From positions 1,612,001-1,676,000 of the forward strand of contig OZ244979.1 of assembly GCA_965223095.1 (NCBI GenBank): a DNA stretch of 64,000 bases. The letters run 5' to 3'. The DNA comes from J054 sp965223095 (GTDB lineage Bacteria; Pseudomonadota; Gammaproteobacteria; Steroidobacterales; GCA-2729495). Positions 17,562 to 25,232 of the stretch are shown in pieces (position 1 is the first letter of the stretch; each line of letters begins with the position of its first letter). The translations under genes were made by a program, and so were the position numbers. The notes below the pieces were generated by a model. The model ran no database searches and was not told the DNA's origin. It worked only from the letters and a program-made list of their open reading frames with translations.

Positions 17562-18599
17562 GTGGCAGTTTATCTATACCGATTTTCCAGACTGATTTTT
17601 TGTGCTTACTGTTGGTGTGCGACGCTAGCCTTTGCCGGTGCTCACGTCGATGGGCAAAAACCGACGGATGGTCATGCTCATCATCAATTGACCGCCGGGC
17701 AGCTGGCTGAATTGCGCGCGAAGATACCTCTCTATCAGCAATATTCTGACGAAGAAATCAGCATGGGCATGTCGCGCATGAAGAATTCCTGGGGTTGGAT
17801 CGTCGAAACCCCGGAGCGTGCCTCCGTCGGCGTGCTCGCCCTTGCCCACGGATTCAAGGAGCGGGGCAATCGTCAGTTCACCGCCGCCTATTCGGCAGCC
17901 AGCCGTGACTACCCAACGGCCTTTGCCTTTGGGATGGCAATGATGACCTCTGAGCATATTCAATCGGCGCTGGATGCCTTTCAGGCCAAGGGCGTTGACA
18001 AGATCTTGATCATTCCAACAACCACGGCTGACAACACGACGCTAGTGCGCCAATGGGACTATATTTTTGGCAAGCGCGACGAGTCGGCTTATCTGGATGT
18101 ACCACGCGTGACGACCAAAGCCGAATTGGTATGGAGTCCAACACCGACTGCGGATCCAATCATGGCGCAAATCATGTTGGACTATGCCCGCGAGCTTAGC
18201 TCTGAGCCGGCCAAGGAGATGATCATTATTATTGGCCACGGTCCGCAGGACAGCGCAGACAATGACAAAGAACTCGCGATCTTGAATCGGCATGCTGACT
18301 TCATTAAAGCGCAGGGTGGTTTCAGTGAGGTCCGCGCCGCTAATGTTCAAGATGATGCGCCCCGCGACGTGCGCGCGAGCAACGTGGCAATGCTCCGGGG
18401 TTGGGCTGAGCAGGCCATGGCGGACGAGCGTCGGGTGATCGTGGTGCATACCGCGCTTACTCAGAGCGGAGTCGTCGGACGCATGGAAAAGGACGTTGCC
18501 GGCGTGGCGAGTTTCAATCGCAAGGGGCTGATGGAACATCCGCTATTCGGCCAGTGGATCGACGGCGTCATCACCCAGGCTTTGGGCTCGGCACAATAA
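17562..18599 (+). CDS. Exported CbiX/sirohydrochlorin-chelatase-like protein
   Basis: Protein of 345 residues. I choose the GTG at 17562, 7 bases after AGGAG; the TTG at 17556 sits too close to that site. A signal peptide (LIFCAYCWCATLAFAGA) is followed by a His-rich piece (DGHAHH). Two CbiX-like halves follow: LALAHGFKERGN in the first and MIIIIGHGPQDSAD in the second. The family inserts Co, Ni or Fe into sirohydrochlorin or related tetrapyrroles in the cytoplasm, with catalytic histidines in these loops. Export of such a fold is unusual. It could be a periplasmic metal- or tetrapyrrole-binding protein. Chelatase activity is not proven. Confidence 0.7.
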   Translation: MAVYLYRFSRLIFCAYCWCATLAFAGAHVDGQKPTDGHAHHQLTAGQLAELRAKIPLYQQYSDEEISMGMSRMKNSWGWIVETPERASVGVLALAHGFKERGNRQFTAAYSAASRDYPTAFAFGMAMMTSEHIQSALDAFQAKGVDKILIIPTTTADNTTLVRQWDYIFGKRDESAYLDVPRVTTKAELVWSPTPTADPIMAQIMLDYARELSSEPAKEMIIIIGHGPQDSADNDKELAILNRHADFIKAQGGFSEVRAANVQDDAPRDVRASNVAMLRGWAEQAMADERRVIVVHTALTQSGVVGRMEKDVAGVASFNRKGLMEHPLFGQWIDGVITQALGSAQ

Positions 18600-18626
18600 G
18601 CCATCAAGCTGTGAGGTCTTAGCCCA

Positions 18627-19472
18627 ATGTCCTTGGTGAAATTCGCTGTCCTGGCAATGCTAATGGGCCTGTTCGCGGCAAGCTTGGCAATGGCCCAGGA
18701 TGAACTGACGGTGGCATCACTGAAGTCCGCGGACTACATGAAGGGCAAGCGTGCATTTCAAGGCCGCTGCAGCGCTTGCCATACCTTGGCCGCGGATAGC
18801 GGGGATATCGCTGGCCCCAATCTTTGGGGTATGTTCGATCGGGTTGCCGGTTCAAAACCGGACTTCGGCTTTTCCGACGCCCTGCTAACGGCTGACTTCA
18901 CCTGGTCTCCTGCGCATCTGGATGCGTGGCTGGCGGATCCGCAGAACTATTTACCGGGCAACATCATGGGTATACCCGAGCCCGTGCCGGCCGCGGATAG
19001 GCCGAACATCATCGCCTTCATGCTGGTTGAAACGGGTGCCGTGGATTGGCCGAGACCCGCGGATGCGTTTGCTAAAGAGCAAACCGATCGCTCCAAGCCG
19101 CCGGCCGAGCGTTTTCCTAGTTTTTGGAATCACTTGATGTTCAACACCGCTCGTTTCCGTTGGGAGAATCCGTCGGCGGATGAAAACTTCCGCTTCGACG
19201 CTTACTTTAAGTCCGACGGTTCCGTCATGACGAATCAAAAGCGCATGCGGGGCTTTTGGTATATCACCGACGAAGATTTTTTTTGTTACGCGCTTTATCG
19301 GATGCCTGTTGGCGTTGGTAGTATGGTGGAGTGCTTTCCAGTGGGCGCCATGGCCATTCCACGTTTCTCAGAAGAGTTGTGGACCTCCAGACCCATGAAA
19401 GGCGTGCAACTGCATGGCGGCATACAGCCCGGCCGACCCGATTGGGTGGAGGCGGGTGGCTCGGCACCGTAG
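18627..19472 (+). CDS. Periplasmic c-type cytochrome with C-terminal beta domain
   Basis: Protein of 281 residues with a signal peptide ending at SLAMAQ. The N-terminal domain is a class I cytochrome c: CSACH heme site, GPNLWG, and LPGNIMG for the likely axial Met. The C-terminal half (about 155-281) has two Cys (DFFCYALY, VECFP) and looks like a small beta barrel (FDAYFKSDGSV, MRGFWYITDEDF), of unknown role. It is 27 bases after the CbiX-like gene and 26 bases before a membrane protein gene, so the three probably form one operon. It may move electrons to or from the neighbouring membrane protein; that is an inference. Confidence 0.85.
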   Translation: MSLVKFAVLAMLMGLFAASLAMAQDELTVASLKSADYMKGKRAFQGRCSACHTLAADSGDIAGPNLWGMFDRVAGSKPDFGFSDALLTADFTWSPAHLDAWLADPQNYLPGNIMGIPEPVPAADRPNIIAFMLVETGAVDWPRPADAFAKEQTDRSKPPAERFPSFWNHLMFNTARFRWENPSADENFRFDAYFKSDGSVMTNQKRMRGFWYITDEDFFCYALYRMPVGVGSMVECFPVGAMAIPRFSEELWTSRPMKGVQLHGGIQPGRPDWVEAGGSAP

Positions 19473-19498
19473 TCACGAACTCGGACTGGGTAAGATTA

Positions 19499-20245
19499 AT
19501 GCTATCGCTACTTTTTTTGCTTTATGCCGTAGTTCATTTGAGCCTGTGGTTGTGGGGTTGGTGGGCTTGGGCTAAGGCGGGTAAACCCATGGCGTTATTT
19601 CTGGTCCTGTTTGCCAGCACCTTATTGTTTTGGGATAACTTTCGTATCGGCATGGGCAGATTCATCGGCGAAGGCGAGTTACTAAAGGCCATGTCTGTGC
19701 CTGCTTTTGCTTGGCACTGGAGCCTCTTGCCGCTATTGGTTATTGCCGCGGGCTCCATCGCGCGCCTGGCCGGCTTGGGCTGGGCGCGGAAACCTTGGGT
19801 AATGGGCGCATTCTGCCTAGTGGCGGTGGGTCTGAGTGCCCTAGACATACCCAAAATATTTTCCATGGAGCTTTATCCGGCCTGTGTCGCGGATACCTTG
19901 AGATATAGTAGCGGCGTCAATGAAGCTCAGTTGTGCTCGCCCGACGCGCAGGTGGTGAAGGGTCCGGGCGCCGCACTAGTGGCAATCCTTACCAATATTA
20001 TTGTGCTCATTGTTGGTATTGCGATTTGGATTCGGCACAAGTGGCCCTGGCTGGCATTGGGTTCGGGTGCGATGTTCGTAGCGGCGGGGGCCTTTGCGAC
20101 GTCCTACTATTCCCTGGCCATTGCCAATTTTGGCGAGATTCTGATTACCGCTGGGTTGATCGCACAGCATTGCATTTCGCGCGCGAAGCACAGCAGACTC
20201 ATTAGAAAAACAAGGCAAGCACGACGCATAACCTTGCGGCGCTGA
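19499..20245 (+). CDS. Polytopic membrane protein of unknown function
   Basis: Protein of 248 residues with about seven hydrophobic segments (for example LSLLFLLYAVVHLSLWLWGW, ALFLVLFASTLLFWDNF, MGAFCLVAVGLSALD, ALVAILTNIIVLIVGIAIWI). I start it at the ATG at 19499; the open frame extends upstream to 19331 but only by overlapping the preceding cytochrome gene out of frame. The periplasmic loop has two Cys (YPACVADTL, EAQLCSPD) that may form a disulfide. I do not recognise the family. It sits between two c-type cytochrome genes with gaps of 26 bases each, so a membrane partner for cytochromes is a reasonable guess. Confidence 0.75.
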   Translation: MLSLLFLLYAVVHLSLWLWGWWAWAKAGKPMALFLVLFASTLLFWDNFRIGMGRFIGEGELLKAMSVPAFAWHWSLLPLLVIAAGSIARLAGLGWARKPWVMGAFCLVAVGLSALDIPKIFSMELYPACVADTLRYSSGVNEAQLCSPDAQVVKGPGAALVAILTNIIVLIVGIAIWIRHKWPWLALGSGAMFVAAGAFATSYYSLAIANFGEILITAGLIAQHCISRAKHSRLIRKTRQARRITLRR

Positions 20246-20271
20246 CTATGCAGAAGAATAAGGAGAACGCC

Positions 20272-22089
20272 ATGCGCGTTATGCAGTTTCGCTATGTTTC
20301 GCTGTTTGTTCTGTTTGGCGCCGCGTTCATCGCCGCGCCGACTTGGGGTAAGGGTGACGTCGAGCGCGGGAAACAACTCGCGCGCGAGTGCTCGGCTTGC
20401 CACGGCCCGGATGGCAATAGCCCGTCACCGGTCAATCCCCGTATTGGCGGGCAACACGAACGCTACCTGTTGCTGGCCCTAAAGGCTTATGTCGATGGCA
20501 GTCGTGCCAGTTCGCTGATGCGCGGTGCGGTGCTCAACAAGAGCGAGCAAGATTTGGCAGACATGGCGGCCTATTTTGCCGGTCAGAAATCAGATTTGAT
20601 TCAAGTACCGGTGGCCGGTAAGCCTGGTCCTGGTGGTCCTGGTGGTCCTGGTGGTCCTGGTGGTGACGGCGTGATGAAGTTTGACCATGGCGAACGCGCC
20701 GCGGCTTTTAGCAGTTTGCTGGCGCGCGCGCGGGCCTTGGCAGAAGCGGCGCAGGTTGTGGATGCGCAGACCGCGTGTCAGGACATAGCCGGTGATGCGG
20801 GAGTCGATGCCGACGCCGATGGCCTAGCGGATGCCGAAGATGCCGCACCCAATGATTCGGCGGAATTTGTCCGCGATACGAACGGCGATGGGTACTATGA
20901 GATTTGCAATCCTGGCCAGTTGCAGGCCATCGTGACCCTGGGTAGCGGTTCCGGTAACTCGACGGCCTTGTCTCTAGAAACTCGCCGCGCCCGAAACTAT
21001 CAGCTCGCGCGAGATCTAGACGCGCAAGCTATCGAAAACTTTCAGCCCATTGGTGATTGTGGTCCCACGGGAAATTGCATGCGGGCCCTGGGCGAGTTTG
21101 GGTTTTCCGGCGTCTTTGACGGGCAGGGTCATGAAATTCGCAATCTAAACATCGCTTACCCCGAGCGTGGGGGCGTGGGCCTATTTGGTGTGCTCGGCGA
21201 AGCAGGCGTGATTTTCAATCTGCGTCTCGCTGAGGTCACGGTGCAAGGTCGCGCCGGCACCGGCAGTTTGGTGGGCTCAAATTTCGGTGTGGTGTACCAC
21301 TGTGAGGCCGCGGGCGAGATCAATGCCAGTGTTGCTTTGGGTGGTTTGGTTGGTGGTAGCGGCGGCCTGGTTTATGGCAGCTATTTTTCAGGCAAGGTTT
21401 CTGGTCAGCAGGCGGTGGGTGGCTTGGTCGGCGACATGACGGGCGCGGTTTATGCAAGCTCGACATCCGCCCAGGTAAAGGCCGATAGAGGCGTTGGTGG
21501 CTTGGTTGGCCTAAACACCTTCGGCGCGGTGTTGGACAGCTCCTCTAGCGGCGCGGTGAGCGGCACCAATGATGTGGGTGGCCTGGTGGGGGTGAATACC
21601 GATGCCAAGGTTCGCAACAGCTCGTCCGCGGCGACCGTTCAAGGGCAGGGCAATAACATTGGCGGCCTGGTGGGCTTTAATTCGCTGAGTACTGTGCGCA
21701 ATAGTTTCGCCTTGGGTACGGTGAGCGGCGAAGATGCCGTGGGTGGACTGGTAGGCCGGAATAATGGTGCGGTGGCCCAGAGTTTCGCGGCGGGTGCGGT
21801 GAGCGGCCAGGGGGAATCCGGCGAGCTGGTGGGTATCGTCGTGGCCGGCACAGAAACCGCGAGTTATACCGGACCTGTTGCTCGCGAGCTTACCGCCGCG
21901 GTTTCTGGCTGGTCCCCTGAAGATTTGCCCGTGACGAATCTGCTCGACTATTTTTGCGATGCTAACGACAATGGGTTTATTGATCCAGCAGAACGTTCCG
22001 CGGAAAACTTCATTTGGCGATTCAGCCTTGGCAACTATCCGACGCTGCGCTGCAAGGGCGCGGGGCCGACGAATTTGAGTGAGCCTTAG
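20272..22089 (+). CDS. Cytochrome c fused to a thrombospondin-3-like segment and GLUG repeats
   Basis: Exported protein of 605 residues. I start at the ATG at 20272 because AAGGAG lies 6 bases upstream; an in-frame ATG at 20248 has no site. Order: signal peptide, cytochrome c domain (CSACHGPDGNS), a Gly-Pro-Gly linker from a 9-base tandem repeat, a Ca-binding thrombospondin-3-like piece (DADADGLADAEDAAPNDS, then DTNGDGYYEICN), and about eight GLUG-type repeats (GVGLFG, ALGGLVGG, AVGGLVGD, GVGGLVGL and so on) that should form a beta-helix. The tail has DANDNGFIDPAE, another Ca site. It is probably a surface or periplasmic redox protein with a carbohydrate- or surface-binding helix. I know of no standard family with this architecture. 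Confidence 0.85.
   Translation: MRVMQFRYVSLFVLFGAAFIAAPTWGKGDVERGKQLARECSACHGPDGNSPSPVNPRIGGQHERYLLLALKAYVDGSRASSLMRGAVLNKSEQDLADMAAYFAGQKSDLIQVPVAGKPGPGGPGGPGGPGGDGVMKFDHGERAAAFSSLLARARALAEAAQVVDAQTACQDIAGDAGVDADADGLADAEDAAPNDSAEFVRDTNGDGYYEICNPGQLQAIVTLGSGSGNSTALSLETRRARNYQLARDLDAQAIENFQPIGDCGPTGNCMRALGEFGFSGVFDGQGHEIRNLNIAYPERGGVGLFGVLGEAGVIFNLRLAEVTVQGRAGTGSLVGSNFGVVYHCEAAGEINASVALGGLVGGSGGLVYGSYFSGKVSGQQAVGGLVGDMTGAVYASSTSAQVKADRGVGGLVGLNTFGAVLDSSSSGAVSGTNDVGGLVGVNTDAKVRNSSSAATVQGQGNNIGGLVGFNSLSTVRNSFALGTVSGEDAVGGLVGRNNGAVAQSFAAGAVSGQGESGELVGIVVAGTETASYTGPVARELTAAVSGWSPEDLPVTNLLDYFCDANDNGFIDPAERSAENFIWRFSLGNYPTLRCKGAGPTNLSEP
20623..20664 (+). repeat. In-frame 9-base tandem repeat encoding Pro-Gly-Gly
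   Basis: The unit CCTGGTGGT occurs four times in a row (20629-20664) after one CCTGGT. It encodes a collagen-like Gly/Pro linker between the cytochrome and the repeat domains. Identical synonymous codons in every copy point to recent slippage, so the linker length may vary between strains. Confidence 0.85.
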
Positions 22090-22091
22090 CG

Positions 22092-22229
22092 ATGAAAAAG
22101 TATTGGCGTCACTGGTCATTTCGTGCATTGCTTGCAGGGCGAGTTAGTCTAGGACCCGAAGCATTTGCGACATGCGGTAAAGATTTCACGCAGCGTCCGG
22201 AAGGTGGTGATGGAGAAATGCAATGTTGA
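22092..22229 (+). CDS. Possible small protein, 45 codons (uncertain)
   Basis: An ATG-started frame of 45 codons fills the gap after the GLUG gene and overlaps the start of the next gene. It begins MKKYWRHWSFRALLAG and ends GGDGEMQC. It has no clear ribosome site. It may be the leftover end of a larger gene, or chance. I list it only because it fills the gap and keeps the overlapping style of the operon. Confidence 0.2.
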   Translation: MKKYWRHWSFRALLAGRVSLGPEAFATCGKDFTQRPEGGDGEMQC

Positions 22230-23620
22230 TTAGATTGATGTTCTTATTGGTCGGGGTCACTTACTGGGGCGCTGCGGTTTGTGCGGAACGCGTATCGACG
22301 TTCAAAACTTTTGCAGTGGGCGATGTATTTGTCGCCGCGACCCTCATGGACGACCCGAATGACGATCATCGCGGCACGGGCCGACTATTACAGTATGATG
22401 CCGACCTTAAGCTCAAGGGAGAGCTTTGGGTTGAAGAAACCACGCACAAGCTTGGGGGGTTGACCTTCGCGCCAGATGGCACTTTGTGGGGTTTCGCTCA
22501 GCAGTCCTGGCAGGTCATTGAGATAGGCCCCGACGGCAAGTTGCTACCGCTACGCAATTTTGCCAATCGATCGTTTAGCAGTGTGGCTTTCGCGTCCGAC
22601 GGCAGCCTTTTCTTCGGCGAGCATCTAGTGGGTTCAAATCTGAAAATCCCCCAAAACACGACGGTTTTTAGTTACCTGCCCGGTACGGAGCGAATTGGTG
22701 ATGGCCACGTTTTTCAATTCACCGGCGATGGACGATTTTTGGCGGAGTATCCAACTGATACCCACGGCGGTATGGCCGGCATACATGGCGCAACCAGCAT
22801 TGTTTTATCCAATGATCGACGCCGGGTGATCTACATATCGGAAACCGGTAACCGTTTGATGCAATACGATTTGGCAAATCGTCAGCAGCTACCCGATCTG
22901 GCCGTCTACGATCCCGCTAAGGGCGGGCCCGCCATGGTTTTGTATATGACGAGCCTGGCTGATGGCACGCTTGTGATTGCCACCGGCGCAAGCCTGCTAT
23001 TGGTTAATCCAGAGACCGGTGATACCGAGCAGGAAGTTAGGCTCGAAAGCGGCGGTTGGGCCGCGGTGACTCCCGCCATTGATGCCGGTCACGTCCTCGT
23101 GGGTAATTTTTTTACGGGTGAATTTGTAAAGCTTAGGCTGGCTGATGGCGAAGTCGTCGCGCGTAGTTCCATCAACGAGGCCCGGTCTCTCTCGGGCATC
23201 GCCCAGTACGGTGGCCGAAAAATTATGCGCCGCGGTCCGGGGTTCGGCGAAGGTAATCGCTATGAAGAGGTCATCGAATCCTCAGAGCGCGCGTTCATGT
23301 TGCGTGATCTTGAGGGGTCTATTGCGAACTTGGATGAAGACTATGTGTTGTATGACATACGTGATGAAGGTGCGGTGCCGCGCATGCAAGGAAGAGAAAA
23401 TGTTCGTAAAATCCTTGGCGCCTTCTTTTCTGCCAGTGATGCCTGGCTAGACTCCAGCGTTGATAAGTTAGCTTTGCTGGAAAACTTGCTGGTGCAGGTC
23501 GAGTACGATACTTACAAGACGGATGAGGGCGAGAAGACGGTTCCGACCCTGGTTGTGTTTGAGCATCGTAACGGTAAACGTTGGCGAGAATGGCGGTTTA
23601 AACCGCGTACAGAAAATTAA
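22223..23620 (+). CDS. Exported beta-propeller protein with C-terminal NTF2-like domain
   Basis: Protein of 465 residues with GGAG 7 bases before the ATG. A signal peptide (LMFLLVGVTYWGAAVCAE) precedes repeated propeller-blade motifs: LGGLTFAPDGTLWGF, SSVAFASDGSLFFGE, HVFQFTGDGRFL, IVLSNDRRRVIYISE and LADGTLVIAT. These suit an SMP-30/gluconolactonase-like or NHL-like fold. From about residue 340 the sequence changes to helix plus SnoaL/NTF2-like features (LEGSIANLDEDYVLYDIRDE, GRENVRKILGAFFSAS, TLVVFEHRNGKRWREWRFK). NTF2-like folds often bind small hydrophobic molecules. The fusion could be a lactonase or binding protein. Its substrate is unknown. It lies 29 bases before the next gene. Confidence 0.7.
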   Translation: MLIRLMFLLVGVTYWGAAVCAERVSTFKTFAVGDVFVAATLMDDPNDDHRGTGRLLQYDADLKLKGELWVEETTHKLGGLTFAPDGTLWGFAQQSWQVIEIGPDGKLLPLRNFANRSFSSVAFASDGSLFFGEHLVGSNLKIPQNTTVFSYLPGTERIGDGHVFQFTGDGRFLAEYPTDTHGGMAGIHGATSIVLSNDRRRVIYISETGNRLMQYDLANRQQLPDLAVYDPAKGGPAMVLYMTSLADGTLVIATGASLLLVNPETGDTEQEVRLESGGWAAVTPAIDAGHVLVGNFFTGEFVKLRLADGEVVARSSINEARSLSGIAQYGGRKIMRRGPGFGEGNRYEEVIESSERAFMLRDLEGSIANLDEDYVLYDIRDEGAVPRMQGRENVRKILGAFFSASDAWLDSSVDKLALLENLLVQVEYDTYKTDEGEKTVPTLVVFEHRNGKRWREWRFKPRTEN

Positions 23621-23649
23621 ACCCGCTGTAGTTAACGGAGTAGTAAGAA

Positions 23650-24429
23650 ATGTTGAAAAAACTATTTAAGATACTACTGGGCATCTTGATCGTACTTGTG
23701 GCTCTGGTTGCATTGGCGGCTATGTCTTTACAAGCTCGGGTGCCGGAGTCTACTTTCGAATTGCAGCCTGCGGCGGCGAGCCAGCTCGATCAGCGACCGG
23801 TGCTGATTTTTGGCGCCACCCGAAATACGGGCTTAGAAGTCGCGAAAATATTGCGTGCGCGTGGTGAGCCGGTAACAGCCGCTGTCCGTGTCAGCTCAGA
23901 CCGCGGCGCATTGGAAGCCATAGAAGCCGATATCGTCGTTGCCGATGCTTTCGATCTGGAGGCTTTACGACAGGCTTTTGCTAGCGATGACTTTCGAGCA
24001 GTTGTCAGCACCATCGGTTGTTATAGTTGTGATCCCGCGCCCGATGGCATCGGTAACCAAAACATTATCGATGCGGCCCAGGCGGCTGGTGTTAAACGCA
24101 TGGTGCTGATTACTACCATCGGTTCAGGCGATAGCTACGACACAGTTCCCTTGATTTCTCGCTTTGCCTTGCGGGGCATTCTGCCCCTAAAGACGCAGGC
24201 CGAGGACCATCTGCGTGCCAGCGGTCTCGACTACACCATCATTAGACCCGGCGGTTTGCCACCGAAGCCAGCCTCGGGTCGCGGCTATCTGTCGGAAGAT
24301 CGTAAGGCCTTTGGTTTTATCAGCCGGGGTGATTTGGCGCGTCTAATCGTCGGCGTGTTAGATGATGATCGCACCATCAATAAAACCTTCGCGGCGGCCG
24401 ATCCCGAAATCAAGGCACCATGGGACTAG
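23650..24429 (+). CDS. Membrane-anchored NAD(P)-binding Rossmann protein
   Basis: Protein of 259 residues, GGAG 9 bases before the ATG. The N-terminus (LFKILLGILIVLVALVALAAM) is a signal anchor. The atypical SDR body follows: LIFGATRNTGLEVAK, ADIVVADAFD, VVSTIGCYS, GVKRMVLITTIG and YTIIRPGGLPP. It is close in layout to NmrA-like and divinyl-reductase-like proteins. The anchor puts the body on the periplasmic side if read as a signal anchor, or in the cytoplasm if N-in is reversed. Charges (LKKLFK before the helix) favour the body outside. It follows the propeller gene by 29 bases, probably in one transcript. Confidence 0.78.
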   Translation: MLKKLFKILLGILIVLVALVALAAMSLQARVPESTFELQPAAASQLDQRPVLIFGATRNTGLEVAKILRARGEPVTAAVRVSSDRGALEAIEADIVVADAFDLEALRQAFASDDFRAVVSTIGCYSCDPAPDGIGNQNIIDAAQAAGVKRMVLITTIGSGDSYDTVPLISRFALRGILPLKTQAEDHLRASGLDYTIIRPGGLPPKPASGRGYLSEDRKAFGFISRGDLARLIVGVLDDDRTINKTFAAADPEIKAPWD

Positions 24430-24498
24430 ATGTCAAAGGTTTTACAATCAGGTTTCAAGCCTGTGGCCGCTAACATTGCTTAAACGAGCAGGAAAGCC

Positions 24499-25032
24499 GT
24501 GAGTACTGCCTACCCTTGGGTCGAACCACCCTGGCCGGATCAAGCGCTGCCGCGTGAACGGTTAGAGGACCGTATACAACAACTGTTAGGCACCACGAAC
24601 ATGTGTGTTCTGGCGACTAATAGAGCAGATGGTCAGCCCATCGCCAGTCCCATCGAATATTGGGCCGATGGTCTGGAACTCTACATGCTGCCGGACCCCG
24701 GTACCCCGAAACTCAAGGCCATGCAGCGTGATTCGCGTGTGTGCGTGGCGGTGAACGGGCCTTACCATGGTTGGCATTCGGCCCGAGGTGCGCAAATATT
24801 TGGCCAGGCAACAATTATTGAGCCCCATTCGCCAGCCTGGGAACATGGTATGCAAGTATTCCGCTGGTATGAATGGATGCACGATCTCGCGATGGATACC
24901 AGCCAGCCCTTCGAACGCCAGGTGCTCAAAGTTACCCCGGAAAAAATTCTCTATACAGAAACTTGGTTGTGGAAGCTCGGCTATGCTGCGAAGCAGACCT
25001 GGGAGCATGGTGGTACCGGATCTAAGCGCTAG
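24499..25032 (+). CDS. Pyridoxamine-5'-phosphate-oxidase-like (FMN/F420 split-barrel) protein
   Basis: Protein of 177 residues with a GTG start behind AGGAAAG. Split-barrel hallmarks are present: LLGTTNMCVLATNRADGQPIASPIEYW, LYMLPDPGTPKLKAMQRDSRVCVAVNG and the GQATIIE strand. Family members bind FMN, heme or F420; the exact cofactor cannot be read here. It ends 4 bases past the stop of slyX on the other strand (convergent overlap). Confidence 0.78.
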   Translation: MSTAYPWVEPPWPDQALPRERLEDRIQQLLGTTNMCVLATNRADGQPIASPIEYWADGLELYMLPDPGTPKLKAMQRDSRVCVAVNGPYHGWHSARGAQIFGQATIIEPHSPAWEHGMQVFRWYEWMHDLAMDTSQPFERQVLKVTPEKILYTETWLWKLGYAAKQTWEHGGTGSKR

Positions 25033-25232
25033 TAATGCGGCGGCGGTTCCTGGCCCTGGGGTTCTAGGCGTTCAGCGAGCAGCTCAACTTGTTTGGCCAA
25101 TTGCCGATTGACTACGGAGTACTTGTCCAATTGTTTCTGCTGGTCGTAGACCACATCGCTAAGCTCTTGCAAGCTATGTTCAAGATGAGCACATTTTATT
25201 TCTAAAGTTTCAAGACGCCGACCATGTTCCAC
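25029..25232 (-). CDS. slyX: SlyX family protein
   Basis: Small cytoplasmic coiled-coil protein of 67 residues with a GTG start. It has the family pattern: LETLEIKCAHLEHSLQELSD, QQKQLDKYSVVNRQLAKQV, and the PPPHY C-terminus that marks SlyX. The function is unknown; in enterobacteria it sits beside slyD. Here it lies head to head with an oligopeptide-binding protein gene, with start codons overlapping by nine bases if that gene begins at 25224. Confidence 0.93.
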   Translation of the reverse strand: MEHGRRLETLEIKCAHLEHSLQELSDVVYDQQKQLDKYSVVNRQLAKQVELLAERLEPQGQEPPPHY

